Notes: generated by a model from the sequence alone, not told the origin. A DNA stretch of 64,000 bases from DATFVB01 sp963714035 (GCA_963714035.1 OY970224.1:2108001-2172000), one strand, 5' to 3'; shown: positions 1 to 8,867, counted from the stretch's first letter. Program-made: numbers and translations.

Positions 1-1
1 G

Positions 2-2371
2 GCGGCCGACTACGCGCGACAGATCGCCGACGGCCTCGCCGCCGCGCACGAGAAGGGGATCGTCCACCGGGACCTGAAGCCGGAGAACCTCTTCGTCACG
101 CGGGACGGCCGTGTGAAGATCCTCGACTTCGGCCTCGCCCGTCTCATCCCGTTCTCGGACTCGACCGACACGAATTCTCCGACCGCCGCCGCCTCGACCG
201 AGCCGGGCGCGATCCTCGGCACCGTCGGCTACATGTCGCCGGAACAGGTGCGGGGCCACGCCGCCGACGCGCGGAGCGACATCTTCTCGCTCGGCGCCGT
301 CCTCTACGAGATGCTGACCGGCCGCCGCGCCTTCGGGCGCGAGACGGCGGCCGAATCGATGACCGCGGTCCTGCGCGAGGAGCCGGAAGAGATCGCCGAG
401 TCGGGCGGGCGGATCTCGGCGGCGCTCGATCACATCGTCCGGCGCTGTCTGGAGAAGAAGCCCGAGCAGCGCTTCCAGTCGGCCCGCGACCTCGCGTTTG
501 CGATCTCCGAGGCGAGCGGCCTCTCGACGAGCTCGACCTCGGGAATGGCCGTGCCGTCGGCGGCGCCGGCGCTCCGCTGGCGGCGGCTCCTGTGGCCCGC
601 GGCCGCTCTCGTGATCGGCGCCGCCGCGTTTCTCGGCGGCCGGCGCCTCGCGCCTTCGGCCGGCGCGTCGGAGGGATGGCGCTTCCAGCGGCTCACCTTC
701 GGAGCCAACGCCGGGACTCCTTCGATCTCTCCCGACGGCGCCCAGTTCCTCTTCGTCCGGCAGGAAGGACGGAACGCCGACGTCTTCCTGCAGCGGGTCG
801 GAGGGCAGAATGCGATCGACCTCACGAAGGGGAGCGGCTTCGACAACTATGAGCCGGCGTTCTCTCCGGACGGCGCTCGGATCGCGTTCCGATCCGAACG
901 CAGCGGCGGCGGGATTTTCGTCATGGGGGCAACGGGAGAGTCCGTGCGCCCGGTCGCCGACGAGGGGTTCGCTCCCACCTGGTCGCCGGACGGGTCCTCT
1001 CTCGTCTACGCGACGTTAGACGCGCCGGATCCCTACCATCTGGGGGGCGCGGGAGACGTCGTCGCCGTCGACGTGAAGTCGGGGAAGAAGCGCGTCCTGG
1101 TTCACGGCGAAGCATCGGAGGCCATTTTCGAGGCGCCCGTCTGGTCGCCGAACGGCCGCCGGATCGCCGCGTTCGGGCTGCTCGGGACCGGCTCGCAGCG
1201 GGACATCTTCACGATCGACCCGGCCGACGCGAAAGGCGCTCCGGTGCGGCTGACGAACGACAAACCGCTCGACTGGGCTCCCGTCTGGGCTCCGGACGGC
1301 CGGTCCATCTATTTCGGCAGCGACCGCGACGGCACGACCGACCTCTACCGGATCGGCATCGACGAAGCGACCGGACGCGCCACCACGAAGCCGGAGCGGG
1401 TCGCCGTTCCGGCCGGCGCCGCCGGACCGTTCACGATTTCCCGCGACGGCGGCCGGATCGCTTTCGAGGTCGATTCGTCGAACTACGGAGTGCAGCGGTT
1501 CGCGTTCGATCCCGCGCGGCTCGAGATCGCGAATGCTCCGGCCACGATCCTGACGGGCCTGCCCGTGACCACCTTTCTCGCCGTCTCCCCGGACGGGAAG
1601 CGGCTCATCTTCCAGGCCGGCCTGATGCAGGAGAACTTTTATACCTGCGACGCGACCGGACACGACGTCTCGCAGGTGACCGACGACGAATTCAAGAACC
1701 GCCAGCCACGGTGGGCCGGCGACGGAAAGCGGATCCTTTTCTACTCGACCCGAGGGGGCCCGTATCAGCTCTGGGAGATCGGCGTCGACGGAAGCCGCCC
1801 GCGGGCGTTGACGACGGCAGCGATCGGTCAGGTCATCGCGAGCGTGCCGACGGCCGACGGGGAACGGGTCGCGACGATGCTCGAGACTCCCGATTCGCAG
1901 CACTTCGCGATCCTCCGCCGACAGGCGGACGGCACGTACGCTCCGGAAGCTCTTCGCCGGCCTCCACCGCCGGCCTCGTCCTATGGATTTCCCCTCGTCT
2001 GGTCACCGAGCGGACGCTTCCTCCTGATCTCGGGGACGAAAGGAACCGCCATCTACGAGCCCGAATCCGGTCTCTTGGAGTCGATTGGGCCGAAGCTATA
2101 CGGAGGAGCATGGCTCTCGGAGGATCGTCTGATCTACGGCGATCCCGATTCCTCGACGCTCGACGAGCCGGGCTCCTCGCCGTCCGGGAACGCTTCCCTC
2201 GTCCTCTACGACCGCGCGACGAAAACGCGGAAGCTTCTCTACCGCTTCCCTGCCGACATCTCGTTCGGTTCGGAGATGACGATCTCTTCCGACGGCCGGT
2301 CGCTCTACGTCGGAACGAACCTGTCCCGCTCGGACGTGTGGATGATGGAGCGGGGGCCTGGGCAGAAGTAA
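2..2371 (+). CDS. Ser/Thr protein kinase with C-terminal beta-propeller, 5' end outside window
   Basis: The reading frame is open from base 2, so the gene starts outside the window and the glycine loop and catalytic lysine are missing. What remains holds the catalytic loop IVHRDLKPENLF, the DFGLAR magnesium motif and the GYMSPEQVRG activation-segment end, then a proline/alanine linker, one hydrophobic helix (LLWPAAALVIGAAAFLGG) and about 550 residues of PD40/TolB-like blades, each with a variant of the SPDG turn. The kinase should face the cytoplasm and the propeller the periplasm. It belongs to the KPEN/GYMSPEQVRG type, like the kinases at 19766, 27893, 49591 and 53890. A GC-rich hairpin follows the stop. 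The phosphorylation substrate and the propeller ligand are unknown. Confidence 0.93.
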   Translation, partial: AADYARQIADGLAAAHEKGIVHRDLKPENLFVTRDGRVKILDFGLARLIPFSDSTDTNSPTAAASTEPGAILGTVGYMSPEQVRGHAADARSDIFSLGAVLYEMLTGRRAFGRETAAESMTAVLREEPEEIAESGGRISAALDHIVRRCLEKKPEQRFQSARDLAFAISEASGLSTSSTSGMAVPSAAPALRWRRLLWPAAALVIGAAAFLGGRRLAPSAGASEGWRFQRLTFGANAGTPSISPDGAQFLFVRQEGRNADVFLQRVGGQNAIDLTKGSGFDNYEPAFSPDGARIAFRSERSGGGIFVMGATGESVRPVADEGFAPTWSPDGSSLVYATLDAPDPYHLGGAGDVVAVDVKSGKKRVLVHGEASEAIFEAPVWSPNGRRIAAFGLLGTGSQRDIFTIDPADAKGAPVRLTNDKPLDWAPVWAPDGRSIYFGSDRDGTTDLYRIGIDEATGRATTKPERVAVPAGAAGPFTISRDGGRIAFEVDSSNYGVQRFAFDPARLEIANAPATILTGLPVTTFLAVSPDGKRLIFQAGLMQENFYTCDATGHDVSQVTDDEFKNRQPRWAGDGKRILFYSTRGGPYQLWEIGVDGSRPRALTTAAIGQVIASVPTADGERVATMLETPDSQHFAILRRQADGTYAPEALRRPPPPASSYGFPLVWSPSGRFLLISGTKGTAIYEPESGLLESIGPKLYGGAWLSEDRLIYGDPDSSTLDEPGSSPSGNASLVLYDRATKTRKLLYRFPADISFGSEMTISSDGRSLYVGTNLSRSDVWMMERGPGQK

Positions 2372-2378
2372 GCCCGGG

Positions 2379-2393
2379 GCGCCGCGGCGGCGC
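2379..2393 (+). terminator. Possible terminator hairpin after first kinase
   Basis: A perfect 6-bp GCGCCG/CGGCGC stem with a 3-nt loop begins 8 nt after the TAA stop. There is no T-run, so intrinsic termination is uncertain. Confidence 0.3.
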
Positions 2394-2442
2394 TCTCGTC
2401 TCATATCCACTTCCTGTCAACTGGGCCGCCCTTCTGCCCCTC

Positions 2443-2580
2443 TGTCATCCCGAGGAGCGGCCTGTCCGCCATAGCTCGTAGAGCGACGGCGGAAAGCGAC
2501 CGAGGGGTCTCGGTCGAAGCGGGGCCTGGCCCACCGAGGGCCGCGACCGGGATTCCTCGACTTCGCTCGGAATGACAGCG
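2443..2580. repeat. Dispersed palindromic intergenic repeat (CATCCCGAGGAGCG / CGCTCGGAATGACAG family)
   Basis: This intergenic block opens with CTGTCATCCCGAGGAGCG and closes with the roughly inverted CGCTCGGAATGACAGCG. Between them lies a CGACCGAGG...CTCGGTCG palindrome. Related units occur near 5397, 6728, 11690, 14647 and 52100, always between genes. They look like non-coding, REP-like dispersed elements. Confidence 0.7.
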
Positions 2581-2597
2581 CGTGCGGCCCCCGCGCT

Positions 2598-2618
2598 ATG
2601 ATCGCGGCCGTCCCATGA
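2598..2618 (+). other. Six-codon mini-ORF ending ATGA on kinase start
   Basis: ATG at 2598 opens MIAAVP and stops at TGA 2616-2618, overlapping the kinase ATG at 2615. It is so short that it could be chance, and the ATG overlaps the possible -10 box. It is listed because the same arrangement recurs at other kinase starts. Confidence 0.25.
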
Positions 2619-5320
2619 CACTCAACGCCGGAACAAAACTCGGCCCCTACGAGATCGTCTCGCCCATCGGCGCCGGGGGCATGGGCGAGGTCTATCGCGC
2701 GAAGGACGCCCGGCTCGGGCGCGAGGTCGCGATCAAGGTCCTCCCTTCGCACCTGACCGACGACCCGGACCTCAAGGCCCGGTTCGAGCGCGAGGCGAGG
2801 GCGATCTCCCAGCTCACGCATCCGCACATCTGCACCCTCTACGACGTCGGAAGCGCGGACGGCGTCGAGTACCTCGTCATGGAGCTCCTCGAAGGGCAGA
2901 CGCTCGCCGATCGCATCGAGAAGGGCCCGCTCCCGACGGACCAGGTGATCCGGTTCGGCGTCGAGATCGCCGATGCGCTCGACCGCGCCCACCGCGCCGG
3001 CATCGTCCACCGGGACTTGAAGCCCGGCAACGTCATGCTCACGAAGTCGGGGGTGAAGCTCCTCGACTTCGGCCTCGCGAAAGTCGTGGCGTCCCGCGAG
3101 GCGGAGGCGGGCCTCTCGTCCCTTCCCACCGAGCTGGGCGCCTCGCGCCCTCTCACGCAGCGCGGCACGGTCATGGGCACCTTCCAGTACATGGCGCCCG
3201 AGCAGCTCGAAGGGAAGGAAGCCGACGCCCGCACCGACATCTTCGCGCTCGGCTGCGTGCTGTACGAGATGGCGACGGGGAAAAAGGCTTTCTCGGGCGC
3301 GAGCCAGGCCTCCCTCGTCTCGGCGATCCTGCGCGACGATCCCCGACCCATCTCCGAGATCGCCCCGATGGCGCCTCCCGCCCTCGACCGGCTGGTCAAG
3401 ACCTGTCTCGCCAAGGACCCCGAGGAGCGGTGGCAGTCCGCGCGCGACGTCATGAGCGAGCTTCGCTGGATCGGCCAGGCGGGGTCGCAGGCCGGGGCGC
3501 CGGCGGTCGTCGTCTCGCGCCGGAAGAACCGGGAAAAGCTCGCCTGGGGAATCGCCGCCGCCGCGATCGCGGGCCTCGCCATCGTCGTCGGCATGCAGCT
3601 TCGCAAACACGAAGAGCCGACCCCGACGATTCGCTTCGAGGTCTCGCCGCCGCCGGACGTTCGGTTCGGGTACGCCCTCGCGATCTCGCCGGATGGGAGC
3701 CAGCTCGTTTTCGAAGGCGCGGCCGTCGGCAAGCAGAAGCTCTACCTGCGCCGCCTTTCTACGACCGACGTCAAGGAGCTGCCGGGAACCGAGACGGCGA
3801 CGTTTCCGTTCTGGTCCCCGGACGGCTCCCGCCTCGCGTTCTTCCAGGGAGGGTCGCTCAAGAGATACGACCTGGCGACCGGGTCCGCGCAGACGCTGGC
3901 CCCCGCCGCCAACGGCCGCGGAGGCGCCTGGGGCCGGGACGGCGTGATCCTCTACTCGCCCGACACCGGGACAGGGCTCTCCCGCGTTTCCGCGGACGGC
4001 GGCAAGCCCGCTGTCGAGACGGTTCTCGATCCGCACGGGCAGGAAGGAAGCCACCGCTGGCCTTATTTCCTTCCCGACGGCCGCCACTACCTCTACATGG
4101 TTCGCGGCTCGGCGCCGGGAAAGCCGGGAATCTATGCTGGCACGATCGGCTCGAAGACGAGACAGTTCGTCGCAGAGGCCGTGTCGTCCGTGCAGTATTC
4201 CCCTCCCGGCCTCCTGCTCTACATTCGCCAGAAGGCCCTCGTCGCCCAGCGTTTCGACGCGGGATCGCTCGAGGCGCTCGGAGCTCCGTTTCCTGTCGTC
4301 GCCGACATCGAAGCCCTGGGCGACACGCAGCCGACGGGATACGCCCGATTTTCTGTTTCCGGCAACGGCGTCCTCGCGGTGCGCAGCGGAGTCTCGAGCA
4401 TTTCTCAGCTCGCCTGGATCGACCGGGAGGGCAAGAAGCTTTCCACGGCGGGATCGGCGAGCGAGCAGGACGAGCCGGCGCTTTCCCCCGACGAGAAATA
4501 CGTCGTCTTTGAGAGAAACGATCCCACCGTCGGGACGAACGATCTCTGGCGCCTGGAGCTCGCGCGCGGGGTCGAGAGCCGGCTGACCTACGATCCCGGG
4601 AGCGAAAACACCGCGATCTGGCTGCCCGACAGCCGCAGCATCATCTATTCGAGCGGCGGAGTCGTGGGCTTTCAGAACGAGCTCATCCAGATCAGCTCGG
4701 CGGGGACGGGAGACAAGCGTGTCCTGATCCACTCGAACGAAGGCTCGGTTTATCCCGACGCGGTCTCGCCCGACGGCAAGATTCTGATGTACGAGCAGCA
4801 GACCCAGAAGACGAGCATCGACCTGATGCTCCTGCCACTTGCGGAAGGCGGAAAGCCGCTCTCGGAAGGCGGAAAACCCACGGTGTTCCTCGCGACACCG
4901 TTCGACGAGGCCCACGCGCAGTTCTCTCCCGACGGGCGATTCGTGAGCTACTGCTCGAACGAATCCGGCCGCGAAGAGATCTACGTCCGCTCGTTTCCCG
5001 CGGGAGAGGAGAAATGGCAGGTCTCGGCGACGGGAGGCGATCAGCCGGTGTGGAAGGGGGACGGGACGGAGCTCTACTACCTTTCCGCCCAGCAGGAGAT
5101 CATGGCGGTTCCAGTCGAGCACAAACCATCAGGCCTCTCCTTCGACGCGCCGAAGGCGCTCTTCACGGTACGCGTTCCGGCCTACGGAGTGACGCTCTCG
5201 CGAACCGGGTTCCAGGTTTCGCGCGACGGGACGCGGTTCCTCGTCAACGAGGTCACCGGCGGCACGGACCGGTCGCCCATCACCGTCGCCTTGAACTGGA
5301 CGGCGGATATCAAGAAATAG
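2615..5320 (+). CDS. Ser/Thr protein kinase with beta-propeller sensor
   Basis: This 901-residue protein carries the glycine loop GAGGMGEV, catalytic Lys41 in VAIKVLP, HRDLKPGN (Asp about 134), DFGLAK and QYMAPEQLEG, so all core kinase residues are present. A helix at about 309-329 (LAWGIAAAAIAGLAIVVG) is followed by a PD40 propeller with repeated SPDG-type turns. ATG 2615 is chosen because MTLNAGTKLGPYE matches the conserved start of its paralogues; a GTG at 2582 is in frame but adds a nonconserved tail. TATGAT at 2597-2602 is a possible -10 box. It is of the KPGN/QYMAPEQ type, like 22395, 25126, 33801 and 61073. A near-perfect EGGKP repeat lies in the propeller at about 4846-4880. Confidence 0.95.
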   Translation: MTLNAGTKLGPYEIVSPIGAGGMGEVYRAKDARLGREVAIKVLPSHLTDDPDLKARFEREARAISQLTHPHICTLYDVGSADGVEYLVMELLEGQTLADRIEKGPLPTDQVIRFGVEIADALDRAHRAGIVHRDLKPGNVMLTKSGVKLLDFGLAKVVASREAEAGLSSLPTELGASRPLTQRGTVMGTFQYMAPEQLEGKEADARTDIFALGCVLYEMATGKKAFSGASQASLVSAILRDDPRPISEIAPMAPPALDRLVKTCLAKDPEERWQSARDVMSELRWIGQAGSQAGAPAVVVSRRKNREKLAWGIAAAAIAGLAIVVGMQLRKHEEPTPTIRFEVSPPPDVRFGYALAISPDGSQLVFEGAAVGKQKLYLRRLSTTDVKELPGTETATFPFWSPDGSRLAFFQGGSLKRYDLATGSAQTLAPAANGRGGAWGRDGVILYSPDTGTGLSRVSADGGKPAVETVLDPHGQEGSHRWPYFLPDGRHYLYMVRGSAPGKPGIYAGTIGSKTRQFVAEAVSSVQYSPPGLLLYIRQKALVAQRFDAGSLEALGAPFPVVADIEALGDTQPTGYARFSVSGNGVLAVRSGVSSISQLAWIDREGKKLSTAGSASEQDEPALSPDEKYVVFERNDPTVGTNDLWRLELARGVESRLTYDPGSENTAIWLPDSRSIIYSSGGVVGFQNELIQISSAGTGDKRVLIHSNEGSVYPDAVSPDGKILMYEQQTQKTSIDLMLLPLAEGGKPLSEGGKPTVFLATPFDEAHAQFSPDGRFVSYCSNESGREEIYVRSFPAGEEKWQVSATGGDQPVWKGDGTELYYLSAQQEIMAVPVEHKPSGLSFDAPKALFTVRVPAYGVTLSRTGFQVSRDGTRFLVNEVTGGTDRSPITVALNWTADIKK

Positions 5321-5321
5321 G

Positions 5322-5346
5322 GCCGATTCCCCTGAGGTGAATCGGC
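5322..5346 (+). terminator. Putative terminator hairpin after kinase
   Basis: A perfect 8-bp GCCGATTC/GAATCGGC stem with a 9-nt loop starts directly after the kinase stop at 5320. No clear T-tract follows. Confidence 0.5.
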
Positions 5347-5396
5347 AGTCGCGAGTTGGCGAGTTGAGAGTTGAAAGTCGGGATGACAAGAACCCC

Positions 5397-5475
5397 GCTT
5401 CCGGTCATTGCGAGCGACGCGAAGCAGTCTCCAAGTCCCCGGGATCCCCACCGCCGGTCATTGCATGAACCGAAG
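5397..5475. repeat. Dispersed palindromic repeat, GTCATTGCGAGCG type
   Basis: The block begins GTCATTGCGAGCGACGCG and has a second GGTCATTGC about 55 nt later. It is non-coding and related in layout to the other GTCATT-CGAGCG elements in the window. Confidence 0.5.
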
Positions 5476-5498
5476 GACAGTCCCAGTCTCCCCTCTGC

Positions 5499-5690
5499 TC
5501 AACGGCCGGTCCCCGTCGGCTCCGGAGCGTCTGCCATGCGCATGGTCTGCACCCGGTGTTCTCCTTCCTTGTCGAGCGTGACGACGATCGCCCTCCCCAG
5601 ATCGCCCTTGCCGGCCCTCACGAACGCGGCGATCACGTAGGGACCGGAGTCTCGAAACCCCAGAGTCTCGTACCGACCGTACTGTTCCAT
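5499..5690 (-). CDS. Small hypothetical protein, possibly a truncated remnant
   Basis: The 63-residue reading frame (MEQYGRYETLGFRDSG...) has a protein-like composition, with GPYVIAAFVRAGKGDLGR and an AIVVTLDKEGEHRV strand pattern, unlike the arginine-rich shadow frames around it. No Shine-Dalgarno sequence precedes the ATG, and the region directly upstream is the direct-repeat block at 5700. It may therefore be the 3' end of a larger gene cut off by repeat insertion. I recognise no family. Confidence 0.4.
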   Translation of the reverse strand: MEQYGRYETLGFRDSGPYVIAAFVRAGKGDLGRAIVVTLDKEGEHRVQTMRMADAPEPTGTGR

Positions 5691-5699
5691 GCGCGGAAG

Positions 5700-5850
5700 G
5701 CGTTGGGGTCAGATCTGTATTTTACATTGTGACCTGCCATCCTGGCCGTCACCAAAAAGGGGTCGAGAAGGGGTCAGTCGTGGCTTAGGAAAGCGTTGGG
5801 GTCAGATCTGTATTTTACACTGTGACCTGCCATCCTGGCCGTTGCCAAAA
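5700..5850. repeat. Two-copy 58-bp direct repeat (GGGGTCAGATCTG type)
   Basis: Copies at 5700-5757 and 5793-5850 differ at three of 58 positions. Both contain TTGGGGTCAGATCTGTATTT. The 35-bp spacer holds GGGGTCAGTCGTGGCTT (5770-5786), which recurs exactly at 58743-58759. Sequences of this kind commonly flank REP-associated (Y1, IS200-like) transposase genes, but no such transposase is seen here, so these look like orphan copies. Confidence 0.75.
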
Positions 5851-5934
5851 TGTTAACGCTGTGGGTCAGAACTTGGGGACGGTTCATGTATTTCGCTACG
5901 TAAGGTCAGGTTCGGGGTGAGTCGCCTCTGATCG

Positions 5935-6558
5935 TCATTTCGTCTCCGGCGTGATCTGCCGCACCACCTTTCCCGTCGCATCGAGAAAGGAAAGGCTCGT
6001 CTCCCCGGATGCTCCCACCGAGAGCACCAGGCGTTTTCGCCCGTCGCCGTCCCGGAGCTCGACGGAGGCGGTCCCGTCGTCGCGGCGGCCGACCCAGGCC
6101 CGACGCCGCGTGTCGGCGCCGGTCGGGCTGTCCACGACCGCGAGGCCGGCGAAGCGGTCCTCTTTGTCGTCGACACCGATGAGCTGGACGATCTGGTTGG
6201 CGCCGTACTTGTCGAACGAGAGGCTGCCGCCCGAATCGACCACCTCACCCTTCTCGTTCTTCCGGCCGCCGAAGATCAGGCCGCCGTTCTCCGTTCCCTC
6301 GTCGTCGTAGAAGAGCATGCCGGCCTGCGGCCGCGGCATCGCCGATTCCTTGCCCTTCACGATCATTCCGGGCAGGTGCGCGTGGTCGGAGATCGCCATC
6401 CGCAGCGTGCCGTCGGGCTCGACGACGTCGATGCGCTGGACCTTCAATCGATCGAAAGATCCGCTTCGGGACGGGGCGAAGCCCGCGAGAACGGCGATCG
6501 CCGCGGCGGCTGTCAGGGCGCCGGAATATCCGGTGAGAAAACGCTCGCGACCCGTCAT
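5935..6558 (-). CDS. Hypothetical protein with N-terminal membrane/signal segment
   Basis: The chosen ATG at 6558 follows a good AAAGGAG ribosome site and gives 207 residues; a longer frame to 6819 would run into a dispersed repeat. A hydrophobic segment at about 9-29 (YSGALTAAAAIAVLAGF) looks like a signal anchor. The rest is soluble and rich in beta-strand and turn patterns: KVQRIDVVEPDGTLRMAISD, GGLIFGG and a repeated LSFxDxxG-type motif near the end. I do not recognise a functional domain; the pattern is typical of secreted hypothetical proteins of soil bacteria. The gene stands alone between two repeat blocks. Confidence 0.75.
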   Translation of the reverse strand: MTGRERFLTGYSGALTAAAAIAVLAGFAPSRSGSFDRLKVQRIDVVEPDGTLRMAISDHAHLPGMIVKGKESAMPRPQAGMLFYDDEGTENGGLIFGGRKNEKGEVVDSGGSLSFDKYGANQIVQLIGVDDKEDRFAGLAVVDSPTGADTRRRAWVGRRDDGTASVELRDGDGRKRLVLSVGASGETSLSFLDATGKVVRQITPETK

Positions 6559-6855
6559 GACGACTCCTTTCGCGCGCGGGGCGCGCATTGCTCGCAAGAA
6601 CGAAAAACGCCGCCGAGAGTTTCGGCGGAGAACGATTCGCCCGCAACCGCAGGAATTCGACAGGCTTTCGCAGGTACGGTTGAGCGCCGCATCTCTGTGG
6701 CGAAGGCGGGAGGCATCGGACTCGTCGGCGGTGACCCTCGACCGAGATCCCTCGGTCGCTTCGCTCCTCGGGATGACAGGGGTTGGATACCAGGGGCGTG
6801 TTGTGGGAAAGGCTTTCAAGACCCGCGCCCGTCCCTGAGACAGTCCTTCGTCTAA
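6559..6855. other. Gene-free stretch with dispersed repeat
   Basis: This holds the promoter region of the minus-strand gene and, at about 6728-6782, a CGACCGAGATCCCTCGGTCG palindrome followed by CTCCTCGGGATGACAG, a member of the dispersed palindromic family. I see nothing else in it. Confidence 0.55.
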
Positions 6856-7029
6856 TTAATGCATGCGCCCCGCCCGACCTCCCGGAATCTCAGGCTCCCG
6901 CTTCGCCCCCCTCACCGACGCCGCGCGGACCGCGACGAGGACTTCGTCGTCTTTCGGAACCGGCTTCTCGACGTCCCGGATCTCGACGACCTCCGGAGCT
7001 CCGTATCGCATGCGGAGAGCGGCCTTCAC
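6856..7029 (-). pseudogene. Truncated N-terminus of zinc-type alcohol dehydrogenase / quinone oxidoreductase
   Basis: From a GTG at 7029 the frame reads VKAALRMRYGAPEVVEIRDV, then EKPVPKDDEVLVAVRAASV. This is a clear N-terminal beta-barrel start of the medium-chain dehydrogenase/reductase family. After about 39 residues the match stops: where the family continues with its N-P-x-D and W-H residues this frame reads RGAKREPEIPGG and ends at 57 residues. Full-length members are about 320-350 residues, so the catalytic and nucleotide-binding domains are absent. The GTG overlaps the TGA of the DoxX gene (GTGA), so the intact ancestor was probably translationally coupled to it. Confidence 0.75.
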
Positions 7030-7424
7030 GCCTGGCGATCCGGCGCGGGGATCGGCCGGCGGCCGAATCTCCCGACGGCGACGCCCGCCGCAAGCGCGCT
7101 CAGAACCAGGCTGAACGCCATCGACCAGATCTCGCCGTAGCGGCAGTACAGCGCGGCGAGCAGAACGCCTTCGACGGCCAGGCCCGCGGCGGCGATCGAC
7201 GCGGTCCGCGGGCGCCTCGTGATCGCCGGAAGGACGAGCCCCGCGGCGCAGAGGATCTCGAGGACGGCGATCGCCTTCCAGACCCCCGGCGAGAACGCCT
7301 GCATCGCCGCGACGGTCCGCGAGGCCTTCTCGAACAGGAAGATCTTCGTCGCGCCGGCTCCCGCATAGAACGCGGCCAGCAGAATCTGAACGATCCACAG
7401 CAGCGCATCCACGTCCTCCCTCAT
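7026..7424 (-). CDS. DoxX-like membrane protein
   Basis: This is a 132-residue four-helix membrane protein of the DoxX-like family, with the signature LLAAFYAGAGATKIFLFEK in helix 1, AFSPGVWKAIAVLEILCAAG in helix 2 and two further hydrophobic segments. ATG 7424 is used; a GTG at the VDALLW position would align better with the paralogue's start, but its ribosome site would be too close. Its neighbour at 7481 is a clear paralogue (shared GATKIFL, AFSPGVW and CAAGL(I/V)LPAIT), so the pair arose by tandem duplication. DoxX-like proteins are associated with redox or thiol stress, but the activity of this one is unknown. Confidence 0.8.
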   Translation of the reverse strand: MREDVDALLWIVQILLAAFYAGAGATKIFLFEKASRTVAAMQAFSPGVWKAIAVLEILCAAGLVLPAITRRPRTASIAAAGLAVEGVLLAALYCRYGEIWSMAFSLVLSALAAGVAVGRFGRRPIPAPDRQA

Positions 7425-7480
7425 TCCGGGAAAGGGCCTCAGGGATGGTCTGTCGTTCAATAATGCACGATTTGTCGCCC

Positions 7481-7843
7481 TCACCGGCGTCGGGCGAACC
7501 GACCCACGGCGACGACGACGGCCATCGCCTCCAGCACCAGGGTAAATGCCATCGGCGAAGCCTCGCCGTAGCGATAGTGCAGCTCGGCGATCAGGACGCC
7601 GTCGACGGCGAGGCCCACGGCCGCGATGGCGGCGATCCGGAACCGCTTCGTGATCGCCGGAAGGATCAGGCCGGCCGCGCAGATCAGCTCGAAGACGCCG
7701 ATCGCGGTCCAGACCCCCGGCGAAAACGCGCGCATCGAGGCGACCTCCCGCCAGAGCCTTTCGAGCAGGAAGATCTTCGTCGCCCCGGCCACCGCGTAGA
7801 GCGCCGCGAGCAGGACCTGGAGAATCCAGAGAAAGACGTTCAT
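7481..7843 (-). CDS. DoxX-like membrane protein (paralogue)
   Basis: The 120-residue product has four hydrophobic segments starting MNVFLWILQVLLAALYAVAG, then TKIFLLERLWREVASMRAF, AIGVFELICAAGLILPAIT and two C-terminal helices. It is the first gene of a three-gene minus-strand cluster, 56 nt ahead of its DoxX paralogue and then the dehydrogenase remnant. A purine-rich GGGGGAAAG precedes the ATG. The domain assignment rests on the DoxX_2-type layout (GATKI, SPGVW and CAAGL motifs). Confidence 0.8.
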   Translation of the reverse strand: MNVFLWILQVLLAALYAVAGATKIFLLERLWREVASMRAFSPGVWTAIGVFELICAAGLILPAITKRFRIAAIAAVGLAVDGVLIAELHYRYGEASPMAFTLVLEAMAVVVAVGRFARRR

Positions 7844-8190
7844 GCTCTTTCCCCCAACCTGAGAATGGATGAGATCACGAAAACGGCGGCGATCCGACGA
7901 TCGAGATCCCTCGCGCCATTCGGACCCGACCGAGCCCTACGACCTTCCACTCGTAACTTTCGACTCGCAACTCAAAACTCGCAGCTCGGCGCCCGACGGG
8001 CGCCGCTGTCACCGGGAAGGCTCAAGGTGTCCCCTCGGGCGTCCGTGCGGCGCGCATCCTGACGCGCGCGTTTCCACGGCGCGCCGCGTCCGGATCGTCG
8101 CAACTCCCGGCTCCTCAGCGACCGCGCACGCGTCGTCACAATCGTGCAGCGACGCGGAGGGATGGAACCGCGATTGCACTTTTCATCGGC
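7844..8190. other. Intergenic region with short repeated ACTCGCAACT words
   Basis: No supportable gene is seen. The stretch carries a partial CGAGATCCCTCG repeat near 7903 and a run of degenerate decamers (CTTTCGACTCGCAACTCAAA) near 7952-7987. Similar runs occur at 8880-8965 and, inverted, at 5347-5380. A GC-rich CGCGCGTTTCC...GGCGCGCC zone follows. Confidence 0.5.
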
Positions 8191-8784
8191 ATGATGAAAA
8201 ACATGAAGAGCTCATTAACCGTTGGCGCCGCGGCGATTCTGGCGCTGCTCCTCTCGGGTGTTTCGGCCATCGCTTACGAGCCCGCCGGGACGCCCGCCGA
8301 GACGTTCACGGGATACGGCATTCACCTCGTCGGCCACCCGCGAAAAGGAGTGATCACGATCGGCGTCGACCGCTGGTCGACGGACGAGGAGCGCGACCGG
8401 TTCCTCGGCATCCTTCGGAACGGCGGGCAGGCCGCCCTGATCGACGCGATGCAGCATGCGCCGTCGCTGGGTTACATCCGCACGGCCCACTCCCTCGGCT
8501 ACGAGCTGCGGTACGCGCGCTCCGACGAGATGCCGGACGGCAGCCGCCAGATCGTCGTGGCGACGGACCGGCCGGTGCGCTTCCGCGAAGCCGCCACGCC
8601 GACGCGATCGCGCTTTTACAACTTCGCGATCGCCGAGCTGAGGATCCCGCCCGGTCAGAAGGGCACCGGCAAGTTCGCGCCCGCGACGGCCATCTCGATC
8701 GACTCCGCCACCCAGACTCTCGTGATCGAGAACTACGGGATCGAGCCGATCCGGATGTCGAGCATCACGGTCAAGAAGGGCTGA
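8191..8784 (+). CDS. Secreted hypothetical protein
   Basis: The 197-residue product starts with a charged tip (MMKNMK), a hydrophobic core (LTVGAAAILALLLSGVSAIA) and a probable signal-peptidase site near AIAYEP. The mature part contains conserved-looking blocks: GYGIHLVGHPRKGVITIGVD, a WSTDEERDRF helix, IRTAHSLGYELRYA and a C-terminal strand pair ending RMSSITVKKG. Three in-frame ATGs (8191, 8194, 8203) are possible and none has a strong ribosome site. I recognise no catalytic motif; it resembles the secreted hypothetical proteins often found in Acidobacteriota. Confidence 0.7.
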   Translation: MMKNMKSSLTVGAAAILALLLSGVSAIAYEPAGTPAETFTGYGIHLVGHPRKGVITIGVDRWSTDEERDRFLGILRNGGQAALIDAMQHAPSLGYIRTAHSLGYELRYARSDEMPDGSRQIVVATDRPVRFREAATPTRSRFYNFAIAELRIPPGQKGTGKFAPATAISIDSATQTLVIENYGIEPIRMSSITVKKG

Positions 8785-8867
8785 AGACTCTCCGGGCGCC
8801 GGTCGCGGTTTTCGCGCGGCCGGCGCCTATTTTCATTTCGTGTATTATCTGGGTCCGCGGGGCACCC

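Noticed and set aside
2417..5122. A 901-codon open frame on the minus strand opposite the kinase
   Set aside because: High-GC shadow: arginine/alanine-rich, no domain, and exactly antiphase to a real kinase. The same applies to the long minus-strand frames at 10958-14299, 22233-25127 and 34326-36524.
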